Assembly (NCBI RefSeq): GCF_025370785.1
Contig: NZ_JAMXFA010000005.1
Coordinates: forward strand, 62,001 to 126,000
Direction of reading: 5' to 3'
DNA: 64,000 nucleotides
Origin: Laspinema olomoucense D3b
GTDB taxonomy: Bacteria > Cyanobacteriota > Cyanobacteriia > Cyanobacteriales > Laspinemataceae
Both the position numbers and the translations under genes were made by a program. Numbering within the stretch: the stretch's first letter is position 1; each line of letters opens with the position of its first letter. Positions 18,535-27,449 of the stretch are shown here, piece by piece. Below the pieces are notes generated by a model that did not search any database, had not been told where the DNA came from, and saw nothing but the letters and a program-made list of their open reading frames with translations.

Positions 18535-19860
18535 ATGTTATTTAATTTAAAGTTAAAAGCGCGAATTCTCTTAGGCTATTCCCTCCCTTTAATATTTTCC
18601 ATTAGTTCTGCTGGCTTAGTTTTTGTGAGTAGCCAGCAAGTTCAGAAAGAAGTCACCAATTTAGAAAAAGGGGCGGCTATAGTCCGGGAGTCTGACCGGC
18701 TGGCTTTAAGGGTCATGTCCATCCAACGGTCTGCAAGAGGTTACATTATCGACCGGGAAGAAGTTATTCCCAATGCGATTGAGGCCGACATCCAACACCT
18801 AGAAAATTCTGCCGAATTTTTACAGATTCATGTGGAAGAGGCCGCACAACAAAAAAAATTAGAGCAAATTTTAGCCCTGAGTAGAAGAACCATTGAATTT
18901 AATAAAAATCTGGTTAATTTAGTCCAACAAAACCGAGTACCCGACGCTATCAAAGCTTATACCTCCCGGGAACGCGAACAATTGAATCGGGAACTCGAAA
19001 CGCTACTGGCAGAGTTTAATCAACGGGAAGATGAGCTTCAGAAGGAAAAAAGCGATCGCACCAATCATGTCCTCAACTTATTGAGTGTCTTGGTGTTATT
19101 GAGTACCGCCATCACCGCGATCGTCGCCTGGGCATTAGGATGGGCGATCGCCAGCCGGATTACCGACACCCTCAGCGAGACCACCAATACCATCGCCTCT
19201 TCCTCCTCCGAAATCGCTGCAATGACCGAACAACAAGAGCGCGTTGCCAACCAACAAGCCAGTGCAGTCCATGAAACCACTAGCACAATGGAACAACTGG
19301 GCCTCTCCTCTCAAGAGTCCTCCGAACGCGCCGAAGCCACCACCGTTCAAGTCGAACAAATTGCCAATCAAATTTTGCATCTAAGTGAGCAAGTTAACCA
19401 GATCGACAAAATTGCGGGATTAGTCAGCGATATTGCCAATCAAACCAATATGTTAGCGCTCAATGCTGCCGTGGAAGCGGTCCGGGCAGGAGAGCAAGGC
19501 AAAGGCTTTGGCGTTGTTGCTTCGGAAATTCGGAAACTGGCCGATCGCAGCAAACAATCTGCCGAGAAAATTAGCGACCTAGTAACCGATATTGAACGGG
19601 CGACCAATTCAGCAGTAATGATCACCAAAGACGGAACTCGCAGCGTAGAAAGCGTGGTTTCAGCCGTCAATCACATCGCCGTCAACGCCCAACAAATTTC
19701 CTTCAGTGCCAAACAACAAGCCCTGGCTATCCAACAAACCCTGGAGGCCATGAATAGTCTGACTCAAAGCGCTCAAGAAACCGCCAGCGGGATTGCTCAA
19801 ACCAAAATCAGCATTCAACAACTCAATCAAGTCGCCCTCAAGTTACAACGGGAAATTTAG
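18535..19860 (+). CDS. Methyl-accepting chemotaxis protein with CHASE3-type sensor
   Basis: A 441-residue membrane receptor. An N-terminal transmembrane helix ([20 protein letters not shown]) is followed by a helical extracellular domain (about 30-185) with the [11 protein letters not shown] signature of CHASE3, and a second transmembrane helix ([21 protein letters not shown]). The cytoplasmic part is a methyl-accepting signalling domain with the hairpin tip [35 protein letters not shown], listed here only as the blocks [15 protein letters not shown] and [11 protein letters not shown]. No HAMP domain is clear. It heads a plus-strand chemosensory set. Its N-helix is about 48 residues shorter than that of the next receptor. 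Confidence 0.88.
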   Translation: MLFNLKLKARILLGYSLPLIFSISSAGLVFVSSQQVQKEVTNLEKGAAIVRESDRLALRVMSIQRSARGYIIDREEVIPNAIEADIQHLENSAEFLQIHVEEAAQQKKLEQILALSRRTIEFNKNLVNLVQQNRVPDAIKAYTSREREQLNRELETLLAEFNQREDELQKEKSDRTNHVLNLLSVLVLLSTAITAIVAWALGWAIASRITDTLSETTNTIASSSSEIAAMTEQQERVANQQASAVHETTSTMEQLGLSSQESSERAEATTVQVEQIANQILHLSEQVNQIDKIAGLVSDIANQTNMLALNAAVEAVRAGEQGKGFGVVASEIRKLADRSKQSAEKISDLVTDIERATNSAVMITKDGTRSVESVVSAVNHIAVNAQQISFSAKQQALAIQQTLEAMNSLTQSAQETASGIAQTKISIQQLNQVALKLQREI

Positions 19861-20209
19861 GCGTGAGAATCCCTCAAGGGTATTGTCACCCTGAGTTAGA
19901 CTCGCTATATCACACCCCAAAAGCCGTAAGTCCGGTCGAGATTTCCAGGTAAGGAATGTAGAGGGGCTGTTTTGCAGGGGAAAGCCCCCAACTTTAGCCC
20001 GGATGCGTAAGTCTTCAGTTAAGATAAGCTGCAAGCGGGAACAACAATATAACCGATGGGACAGTCAATCCTCAGAATCTATCGATTCTGAGTTTACGCA
20101 CCTCCCTTGGGAAAATCTCATCATAATTGAGGTAAGCCACTCAGGGCTGCAATAAACCCGGTTTAAATCGGTGGATTGAGGTCAAATTTAAGGAGTCATC
20201 ATCTAAATT
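19861..20209. other. Interval between the two CHASE3 receptors
   Basis: No gene is supported. An AAGGAG lies about 14 bp upstream of the next ATG, a little far for a ribosome-binding site. No hairpin terminator was recognised, so the receptors may share a transcript or have separate promoters. Confidence 0.4.
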
Positions 20210-21688
20210 ATGTTGGACAGCTTAAAACTGAGGGGACGAATTCTTGCCTGCATTATTATCCCATTGTTAGTGTCAGGTGTCCTGGCTACCCTGATTGTTT
20301 CAACGGTTAGAAAAGCCGAGCAACTTGATGAACAGATTGGGGTTTCTTCAGAAGTCATTGATCATTTAGCCGAAGCCACCCTGCAAGTGATTCGCATGGA
20401 ACGGTCAACCCGAGGATATTTGGTGAAGGCCAGCGATCGCCATCGCCAAGGATTTGAAGCCGGAAGCGAGTCCTATAGCCGGGTGATTAATAGCTTAGAG
20501 CCAAAAATTGCGCAACTGGAGGACCCCGTACAACGGCAGCGGTTTGAGGAGTACATTCAGTTGGGAAATCAACTGCGACAAGTTGATCAGCAAATGCTCC
20601 AACTGGCACAAACGGGTCAGATGGAGGCGGCGGTAGCCTTATTTTCCACGGACCAAAGTAGCAATATCGTCCGGGAAATCGAGTCGCTTTATAGTGCCTT
20701 TGTCCAACAAGAACGAGAGACCTTGGCGGCTAGAAAATTAGAAGCCCAAGAAGCGTTACATTTGTCCCTGGCTATTGCCGGGTGGGGAAGTGCCCTCGTA
20801 GGTTTGGTAACGATCGCCATTGGCGCAAAACTAGCCTCTAGCATCCGCGATCGCATCGAACGTGCCATCCATGAAGTGGCGACCTCCTCTACGGAATTTG
20901 CTGCCACCTTCAGTCACCAGGAAACTTCCACTAACGCTCAAGCGATTTCCGTCAGCCAAACAACAACCTCAATGGAGGAGTTGAACGCCTCCTCCAAAGC
21001 CACCGCTGAACAAGCCGAATCGGCTGCGGCTAACGCGATTCTGGTCTTAAACTTAGTGGATTCCTCCAACCATCATGAACTGCCGGTGCATCTGTCCTAC
21101 ACTTTTGGTTCCAACCACACCACCATTCCGTCTCGTAATCGCCAGATGGGACACCAAAATACCAGCTTAAAAGAAACCGTCCATCAGATTGCCAGTCGCA
21201 TCGAACAACTTACCCAGCAACTGTCGCAAATTGATGGAATTGCCAGTAACGTTAGCAATATCGCCAATCAAACTAATATGTTAGCGCTCAATGCTTCTGT
21301 GGAAGCAGTTCGGGCCGGTGACGCCGGGAAAGGATTTGGCGTGGTTGCCACAGAAATTCGCAAACTGGCGGACCACAGTGGCCGATGTGCCGATCGCATT
21401 AATTCTCTGGTCAAAGAAATTCAATTGGCAACTTCCATGACGGTTCAGGTCACAGAAGAAGGGACAAAAACTGTCGAAGTGGTGGTGGATGCGATTGATG
21501 AAATTGTTAATAATACCCAACAAATTTCATTAACCGCGCAACAACAGGCGATCGCCATTCAGCAGGTTTTTGAAGCCATGAATTCCCTGAACAGAATTGC
21601 CTCAGAAACCGTTAACAGCATTTCTCAGGCCAAAATGGGGACTGAAAAACTCAATCAAGCCGCCCTCGACCTCAAAGAAATGGTCTGA
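20210..21688 (+). CDS. Methyl-accepting chemotaxis protein with CHASE3-type sensor, long N-helix
   Basis: A 492-residue paralogue of the preceding receptor. It has a transmembrane helix at about residues 9-30 ([20 protein letters not shown]), a CHASE3 domain containing [14 protein letters not shown], a second transmembrane helix ([21 protein letters not shown]) and a signalling domain with [18 protein letters not shown] and [19 protein letters not shown]. Between [11 protein letters not shown] and [10 protein letters not shown] it carries a polar, His-, Asn- and Pro-containing segment (roughly residues 283-325, including [10 protein letters not shown] and [12 protein letters not shown]) that does not look like the regular coiled coil expected there. 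Either the helix is interrupted or this segment has acquired a separate role. Confidence 0.87.
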   Translation: MLDSLKLRGRILACIIIPLLVSGVLATLIVSTVRKAEQLDEQIGVSSEVIDHLAEATLQVIRMERSTRGYLVKASDRHRQGFEAGSESYSRVINSLEPKIAQLEDPVQRQRFEEYIQLGNQLRQVDQQMLQLAQTGQMEAAVALFSTDQSSNIVREIESLYSAFVQQERETLAARKLEAQEALHLSLAIAGWGSALVGLVTIAIGAKLASSIRDRIERAIHEVATSSTEFAATFSHQETSTNAQAISVSQTTTSMEELNASSKATAEQAESAAANAILVLNLVDSSNHHELPVHLSYTFGSNHTTIPSRNRQMGHQNTSLKETVHQIASRIEQLTQQLSQIDGIASNVSNIANQTNMLALNASVEAVRAGDAGKGFGVVATEIRKLADHSGRCADRINSLVKEIQLATSMTVQVTEEGTKTVEVVVDAIDEIVNNTQQISLTAQQQAIAIQQVFEAMNSLNRIASETVNSISQAKMGTEKLNQAALDLKEMV

Positions 21689-22502
21689 GCATTCTTTCTA
21701 TTCGGGTTCGGGGAGATTCACCAGCCCGGGGCCTTTCTCTTCCAGGGAAAGCTCATAGAAATCAGTCAGGTAGGCATCTGGAATTCCCGCTGAATTATCC
21801 CGATTCCGGTTATTTTTGCGGAAATTAGGCATCGATCAGGGGTGCTTTCCCTTGCCTTTGTTCCCAAATTATGCGAAAATTGCAACAGGCCAAAATATCG
21901 CAGCCGTTTGGGTTAGGCCCAGAGATGGAGAGAGTCCCCGGCCCCAGATTTGGGGCTGAGAAAGAGCCGGAAAGTGGAGGAATTAAGCCCCACTCTCCCA
22001 AGATTCAGGGATGGGAAACTCCTGTAGGTTGGGTTTCCGGTCTCAGCGGCGAGTGTCCATCGAGGAACCTGTTCAGGAATTCCGCCTGCGATCGCCTCGG
22101 GGTCTCGTTCCTCACTGCTCCTCACTGGAGGTCTCTCCTCAACAAGCAGTTAAGCGACCATAAAATCAGGGTGGAAACAAGAGTGTGAACGGCCACGTTC
22201 ACCGTCAGTTCAGGAAACAAACCGGGGATGAGATGAGCCAAAAAATTGCCGATTTTGCCCCTTTACAGATTAGCCGGTAGGAATTCGCCCAAACCGCAGA
22301 TGAGCTGATGAAAACCCGAATAAATCCCGAGAGTTTTGGGCAAGGATTTTAAAGATTTAAACCCGTCCAAAACCGAGTCGATCAAGCAAGGAAGCAGGCA
22401 GAGCAGAAAAGCGGGAAATTTAAGTAAAAAAGGGGAATCTTCAAGGTAGGGGAAATGGTCCCCGGGAAATCCCTAAGATCTGACTTTGGAGGAGCTAAAA
22501 CC
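21689..22502. other. 814-bp interval without a supported gene
   Basis: The only sizeable open frame (about 105 codons from 21871) has a low-complexity, non-protein-like composition and no ribosome-binding site. A weak inverted repeat GTGAACG/CGTTCAC is at 22185-22202. The last 20 bp contain GGAGGAG, the ribosome-binding site for cheA. The length suggests an untranslated leader or a lost gene, but I see no specific element. Confidence 0.4.
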
Positions 22503-25103
22503 ATGATGATCGACGATGAAGAACTCAGAATTACATTTAAAGTAGCCAGTGAAGAGCACGTGCAGAAACTCAACGAAGGGTTATTGCACCTAGAACAGCA
22601 GCCAGATGACTTGGGGAAACTCGAAGAATTGATGCGAGAAGCCCATAGTCTGAAAGGGGATGCGGGAATGTTGGGGGTGAAAGATATTGCGACCCTGGCG
22701 CATCAGTGGGAACATCTGTTGGGAACGGTGAAGCGGAAAGAAACCCCTTTAACCCCAGAGTTGTGCGATCGCCTTTATCATGGCTTAGATGCGATCGCAA
22801 AACTCGTTGCGCAATCCGTCACCGGCGAAGATGCTGGAGTCAATACCTTTTACGTCCTCGCCTATTTGATGGGCGCTTCCTCCGACACCAAGGAGAGCGA
22901 AACGGCACCTGCGCCACCACAACCCCAGGAAGCCCAAAACTCCCCCCCCACAGAAAAGCTCACCCCAGAACAGAGGGACAGTCCCCCAGAAACCTTAGAC
23001 CCCATAGAGGCGGTAACGGAAACAGAAACCAGGGAAACCTTCCCGGAAGCCTCAGAACAGAGCGACCTCGACCGGGAGAAAGCCCCAGAGGAAGACCGCT
23101 TTGAACTGCTAGAAGTCATCTCCCCAGTAGAACTCGCCGCCACTTCCCCAGCCCGAGTCAGCGCCTCAGCCAATGGACATACTTTAGCTCAAAAACATCC
23201 GATTCCGGAGATTTCTAAACCCCTGGGCAGTAGCCCACCCCCGCCACCCCCAGGGGGCGATCGCCGTCGAGATTCCGCACCCTCCAAAACCCCCGCCCTT
23301 CCCGTCGTCCCCGTTACCCCGGCGCCAGGAGGCAGTAGTAACTACCGGATCGACACCATTCGGGTGGAAACCCGCAACCTGGATAGTCTGATGACCCAAA
23401 CCGGGGAACTCACCGTCAGCAAAATCCGGATCGCACATCGTCTCTCGGAAGTCGAAGAAATTGTCACCCTGTGGGAAGAATGGAGTCGCGATAGCTTTGT
23501 CAATCGCTTTGCCTTAGAAGAAGTCATGCGGGGCAGCCGCAATGGATCCTTAGAGCGCTTGCAAAGCTTTCATCATCGCACCGAAGAGCGACTCGAACGC
23601 CTCGGCCAAATTGTCAGCCGCCTCAGAAATTCAGTTTATGAAGATAACGCCCGCCTAGATACCATTGCCGATGAACTGGAAGAAGGCATCCGCACCTTGC
23701 GCCTGCTCCCCTTATCCACCATCTTTACCCTGTTTCCTCGCATGGTGCGGGATTTAGCCAAACAAGAAGGCAAGCAAGTAGAACTGCTAATTGAAGGGGG
23801 AGAGACTCGCGCCGACAAGCGCATCCTCGAAGAAATGAAAGACCCCTTGATGCATATCATCCGGAATGCGATCGACCACGGCATCGAAACCCCTGGCGAT
23901 CGGCAACAAAAAGGCAAACCCCCAAAAGCCACCATTGTCCTCAAAGGCTACCAAACCGCCAACAACATCGTCATCGAAATCCGCGATGATGGGCGCGGAC
24001 TAGACGTGGAAAAAATCAAACAAACCGCCATCAAGCGGGGAATCTGCCGAGAAGAAGAACTCGCCGCCATGACCCCCCACCAAATCCATAGCCTAATTTT
24101 CACCCCGGGATTCTCTACCAGGACCTTTGTCACCGAGGTGTCTGGGCGGGGGGTGGGACTGGATGTGGTTCGCACCAACGTCGAACGGCTCAAAGGTAGT
24201 ATTCACATTGACTCCACCCCCGGAGTGGGCACAACCCTGCGCTTATCTCTGGGCACCACCCTCGCCACGGCTCATGTTCTGTTGGTCGAGGTGGAGGGCA
24301 TTGCCTACGCCCTGCCGGTGGAGTTCGTGCAACTGGCTCGTTTGGTCCCAGAGAGCGATATTTTTGCCCTGGAAGGACGGGAAACGATTATTTTAGAGGG
24401 GCAACCCGTTTCCGTGGTCAAACTCGCCGATTTGCTGGAACTGCCCCCGAGAGGCATCCTCAATTCTTCCACAACCATCAATAATTCCAGTCTGCCTTGC
24501 ATTATTTTGCAAGTGGGCGAAGAACGCCTCGGTCTCCTGGTGGATGCTTTGGTGGATGAGCAAGATGTGGTGCTCAAACCCCAAAGCAAACTGCTCAAGC
24601 GGGTCCGGAATGTGTCGGGAGCAACGATTTTGGGAACAGGGGAAGTCTGTATGGTGTTAAACCCCCACGACTTGCTCAAGTCGGTGCGCAAGCCGGGAAA
24701 ATCCATCGCCCCTCCGAAACCGCAGCCTGAGAGCGATCGCAAATTATTAGTGTTGCTTGTGGAAGACTCGATCGCCACCCGCACCCAAGAAAAACGCATT
24801 TTGGAAAATGCGGGATATGAGGTAGTTACCGCTGTGGATGGTATGGATGGATACAATAAACTTAGAACTCGGAACTTTGATGCGGTGATCTCCGATGTCC
24901 AAATGCCGAATTTGGACGGGTTAGGGTTAGTGACCAAAATTCGTCAGCACAAGGAATATTCAGAATTGCCGATTATTCTGGTAACCTCCCTAGCTAGTGA
25001 TGATGATAAACGCCGAGGTGCGGAAGCCGGGGCTAATTCCTATATTCCCAAAAGCAGTTTCAATCAACACGTGTTATTAGAAACGCTCAAACGGCTGATT
25101 TAG
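22503..25103 (+). CDS. cheA: CheA-type hybrid histidine kinase with C-terminal receiver
   Basis: An 866-residue kinase. An HPt domain at the N-terminus has REAHSLKGDAGMLG with phosphorylatable His 48. A Pro/Glu/Ser-rich linker of about 160 residues follows, then the CheA dimerisation and ATPase domains (HIIRNAIDHGIETP, IEIRDDGRGLD, FSTRTFVTEVSGRGVGLDVV), a CheW-like regulatory domain, and a receiver ending the protein with Asp 798 in ISDVQMPNLDG. The ATG was chosen because GGAGGAG stands 8 bp upstream. It lies between two receptors and cheB, and is the likely kinase for them. No separate cheW is in this cluster; the built-in CheW domain still needs an adaptor or direct receptor contact. Confidence 0.92.
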   Translation: MMIDDEELRITFKVASEEHVQKLNEGLLHLEQQPDDLGKLEELMREAHSLKGDAGMLGVKDIATLAHQWEHLLGTVKRKETPLTPELCDRLYHGLDAIAKLVAQSVTGEDAGVNTFYVLAYLMGASSDTKESETAPAPPQPQEAQNSPPTEKLTPEQRDSPPETLDPIEAVTETETRETFPEASEQSDLDREKAPEEDRFELLEVISPVELAATSPARVSASANGHTLAQKHPIPEISKPLGSSPPPPPPGGDRRRDSAPSKTPALPVVPVTPAPGGSSNYRIDTIRVETRNLDSLMTQTGELTVSKIRIAHRLSEVEEIVTLWEEWSRDSFVNRFALEEVMRGSRNGSLERLQSFHHRTEERLERLGQIVSRLRNSVYEDNARLDTIADELEEGIRTLRLLPLSTIFTLFPRMVRDLAKQEGKQVELLIEGGETRADKRILEEMKDPLMHIIRNAIDHGIETPGDRQQKGKPPKATIVLKGYQTANNIVIEIRDDGRGLDVEKIKQTAIKRGICREEELAAMTPHQIHSLIFTPGFSTRTFVTEVSGRGVGLDVVRTNVERLKGSIHIDSTPGVGTTLRLSLGTTLATAHVLLVEVEGIAYALPVEFVQLARLVPESDIFALEGRETIILEGQPVSVVKLADLLELPPRGILNSSTTINNSSLPCIILQVGEERLGLLVDALVDEQDVVLKPQSKLLKRVRNVSGATILGTGEVCMVLNPHDLLKSVRKPGKSIAPPKPQPESDRKLLVLLVEDSIATRTQEKRILENAGYEVVTAVDGMDGYNKLRTRNFDAVISDVQMPNLDGLGLVTKIRQHKEYSELPIILVTSLASDDDKRRGAEAGANSYIPKSSFNQHVLLETLKRLI

Positions 25104-25186
25104 ACTCGCTATCGGGGGAGTTCCAGATACCTAACTGAACGGGGTTGGGTGATGGGTTCAAGGGCAAGAAGCAGCCAGAGTAAAGT

Positions 25187-26392
25187 ATGAACAAGAAGCC
25201 GATTCGAGTTTTGTTGGTGGAGGATTCTCCCGTGGCGTTGATGATTTTTAAGCGCCTACTGGGAGCAACTCCCGAGATTGAAGTGGTGGGGACGGCAAGG
25301 ACGGGAATTGAAGGTTTGGAGTTGATTCCCCAGGTTCATCCCCATGTGATTTGTACCGACCTCAATATGCCACAAATGGACGGTTTGGAATTTACCAAAG
25401 AGGTGATGGCAAAGTTCCCCTGCCCTATTTTGGTGATTAGTTCTTCGGTACAAGCGGAGGATACTCACACTGTTTTTAATCTGCTCAAGGCAGGGGCGGT
25501 AGATGTGTTTCCCAAACCGCGTCAGGGGGTGATGGGGAATTTTGAGGTGATTCGTCATGAACTGATTTCTAAAATTAAGGTGTTATCTGGGGTGACTGTG
25601 TTTACGTTGCATCGCCGGGGTACGGCTAATCGGGAGACTCTGCGAGCATCCCCTGGGGTTGTTCCTCCTAGAAATACTGAAAAAGTCCTCATCCCGGAAC
25701 AGAAGCGGGTAGATCCGGTGATTCAAACGGTGAAAATTCCGTCATCCTATACCCCGACTCCTCGGGTGACTGCTACCCCTGTGACTCCGGATGCGGCGAC
25801 GGTGGCGGCTTCATTTCACGGGGTAAAAATCGTCGCGATCGGGGCTTCGACGGGAGGACCCCAAGCGTTACATACGATTTTATCTCAACTCCCTCCGAAG
25901 TTTCCGGTGCCGGTGATTTGCGTGCAACATATTAGTGAGGGATTTTTAAAAGGGTTGGTGGATTGGTTGGGTTCGGAATGTCAGTTGCCGGTGAAAATTG
26001 CCCCTGCCGGAGAAAGACCCGAACCGGGAATTATTTATTTTCCTCCGGAACAAAAGCATTTAGAGTTTGACAGTAATGGTCGGTTTTTGTATTCGATCGC
26101 CGGTCCGGTTTCGGGACATCGCCCTTCGGTGACGGTGACGTTTAATGCGGTGGCGAAGTTTTATCGCCAGGGGGCGTTGGGAATTTTGCTCACGGGGATG
26201 GGTCGAGATGGGGCGGATGGGATGTTAGAACTATTCAAGCTCGGGGGGATTACGATCGCCCAAAATGAGGCCAGTTCTGTGGTGTTTGGAATGCCCCGAG
26301 AGGCGATCGCCTTAAGTGCGGCTCAATATATTCTCCCGATTACTGATATTGCTCCCATGATCCTCCATCGCCTGATGAGCGATCGGCATTAG
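25187..26392 (+). CDS. cheB: Chemotaxis response regulator / protein-glutamate methylesterase CheB
   Basis: A 401-residue enzyme. The receiver domain occupies about residues 6-125 with acidic pocket Glu 12/Asp 13 and phospho-acceptor Asp 58 (CTDLNMPQMDG). A linker of about 80 residues leads to the methylesterase domain with catalytic Ser 221 in AIGASTGGPQAL, His 248 in CVQHIS, and an Asp in TGMGRDGADGM. It removes methyl groups from, or deamidates, receptor glutamates and glutamines when phosphorylated by CheA. It lies 83 bp after cheA in the same direction. The opposing methyltransferase cheR is absent from the window. Confidence 0.95.
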   Translation: MNKKPIRVLLVEDSPVALMIFKRLLGATPEIEVVGTARTGIEGLELIPQVHPHVICTDLNMPQMDGLEFTKEVMAKFPCPILVISSSVQAEDTHTVFNLLKAGAVDVFPKPRQGVMGNFEVIRHELISKIKVLSGVTVFTLHRRGTANRETLRASPGVVPPRNTEKVLIPEQKRVDPVIQTVKIPSSYTPTPRVTATPVTPDAATVAASFHGVKIVAIGASTGGPQALHTILSQLPPKFPVPVICVQHISEGFLKGLVDWLGSECQLPVKIAPAGERPEPGIIYFPPEQKHLEFDSNGRFLYSIAGPVSGHRPSVTVTFNAVAKFYRQGALGILLTGMGRDGADGMLELFKLGGITIAQNEASSVVFGMPREAIALSAAQYILPITDIAPMILHRLMSDRH

Positions 26393-26454
26393 CCATTCTC
26401 ACTTAATAGAACGCGATCGGCAGCAATTGTAAAGTGAGAAAGGTCTTTCCGGCT

Positions 26455-26479
26455 CCCCCTTCCCTCTGAGGGAAGGGGG
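26455..26479. repeat. Palindromic intergenic repeat, G/C-tract family
   Basis: Perfect 12-bp arms (CCCCCTTCCCTC and complement) around a single T, flanked by GGTCTTTCCGGCT on the left and GCTGGGGGGTTAGG on the right. A close relative with the flanks TTTCTTTCCGGTTG and GGGTTTGGGGGGTTGGG lies at 41781-41803, so this is a dispersed repeat. Confidence 0.7.
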
Positions 26480-26653
26480 CTGGGGGGTTAGGTCTCTCGG
26501 ATTCGCCAAAAACCCCAGATGTTATAGACACCCGATTTTCAAAAGATGTTGTCTTGAGGGCTACCAAAAGCCCGCATCGTAACGCTATAGCGGTCGGTGT
26601 CGGGTAGTTTACCTGCTAGAATCTAACTGACTATGCTAAGTCTGGAGGTCGCT

Positions 26654-26887
26654 ATGGAACCGTTACGAATCATTACCAAAGCTATGAATGGTCAACTGGT
26701 GATTGACCTCCCCCCTTCATTGATGAGCGATCGCACTTATGAAGTCATCATCCTCCCAGTTATATCGGGGGAATCCGTTGCCACTCCACGACGCCGCCAT
26801 CCTTCTGAAAAACTAGCGGGTACTGTTTACTTGCTTGACGATTTAACCGCCCCTGCCACCCCTGAATCAGATTGGGACTTATCTTGA
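26654..26887 (+). CDS. Antitoxin-like protein paired with a PIN toxin
   Basis: A 77-residue protein from an ATG with GGAGG just upstream. It opens with LRIITKAMNGQLVIDLPPSL, a beta-rich start like AbrB/DUF2281-type antitoxins, and ends in a disordered acidic tail (DDLTAPATPESDWDLS) suited to wrapping a toxin. An upstream in-frame ATG would prefix seven residues and separate the Shine-Dalgarno from the start, so I prefer the second. Its TGA abuts the ATG of the PIN-domain gene, a strict operon. Family assignment is by context and pattern. Confidence 0.75.
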   Translation: MEPLRIITKAMNGQLVIDLPPSLMSDRTYEVIILPVISGESVATPRRRHPSEKLAGTVYLLDDLTAPATPESDWDLS

Positions 26888-27283
26888 ATGCTGTTACTGG
26901 ATACTCATATCTGGATCCGCTGGCACAATCCCCAGCCCAGTAATAGGGTTCTTTCTCAACCTCTAATCGATCTGATTGAAACCGCTGATCGTGTTGCCAT
27001 TAGTGCCATTTCCTGCTGGGAGCTCGGACAATTGGTGAAACGGCAGCGGGTACAGATTTCTCTTCCGCTTGATGAATGGGTACAAGCTGCATTGGAAGAT
27101 ATTCAGGTTTTACCCATTGATCGCGCAATTGCCCTGAAAGCCTCTCAACTACCAGAGCATCATCGGGATCCCGCTGATCGGATTATCATTGCCACAGCTT
27201 TAATCTATGATGCTTCACTCATCAGTCTAGATGAGATTTTTCCCACCTATACGCAGTTACAGGGACGTTTAATTTCCGGTTGA
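26888..27283 (+). CDS. PIN-domain ribonuclease toxin (VapC-like)
   Basis: A 131-residue PIN-domain protein. The first acidic residue is in LLLDTHIWIRW, the second in ISAISCWELGQL, and the third cluster in HRDPADRIIIATAL, which together form the metal-binding nuclease site. VapC-type toxins cut specific tRNAs or rRNA when released from the antitoxin. The start codon directly follows the antitoxin stop, so the pair is translated together. The active-site acids are intact. Confidence 0.9.
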   Translation: MLLLDTHIWIRWHNPQPSNRVLSQPLIDLIETADRVAISAISCWELGQLVKRQRVQISLPLDEWVQAALEDIQVLPIDRAIALKASQLPEHHRDPADRIIIATALIYDASLISLDEIFPTYTQLQGRLISG

Positions 27284-27421
27284 GGAGTAGACTGGGCTTT
27301 TTCCCATCCACCCCATCCTCCCCTGCTTAAGCCGGAAAGAGTGACGCGCAGTCGGCGATCGCCACATAACGGGAGACCCCACCCTAACCCTCCCCAAGAC
27401 ATCGGGGAGGGGACCGGAGAA

Positions 27422-27449
27422 TGACCAAGGACAAATGACCAATGACCAT
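27422..27449. repeat. Degenerate heptamer tandem repeat
   Basis: Four near-identical heptamers based on GACCAAT (GACCAAG, GACAAAT, GACCAAT, GACCATC) run up to the stop codon of the following minus-strand gene. Short heptamer tandem repeats are a known feature of filamentous cyanobacterial genomes; another kind is at 37437. Confidence 0.6.

Noticed and set aside
21871-22188. 105-codon open frame upstream of cheA
   Set aside because: Pro/Gly/Arg-rich translation with no family resemblance and no ribosome-binding site; both strands are open here, typical of GC-rich spacer.
27422-27449. Possible CRISPR-like repeats
   Set aside because: Units are only 7 bp, directly tandem and without spacers. 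No CRISPR array or cas gene was seen anywhere in the window.
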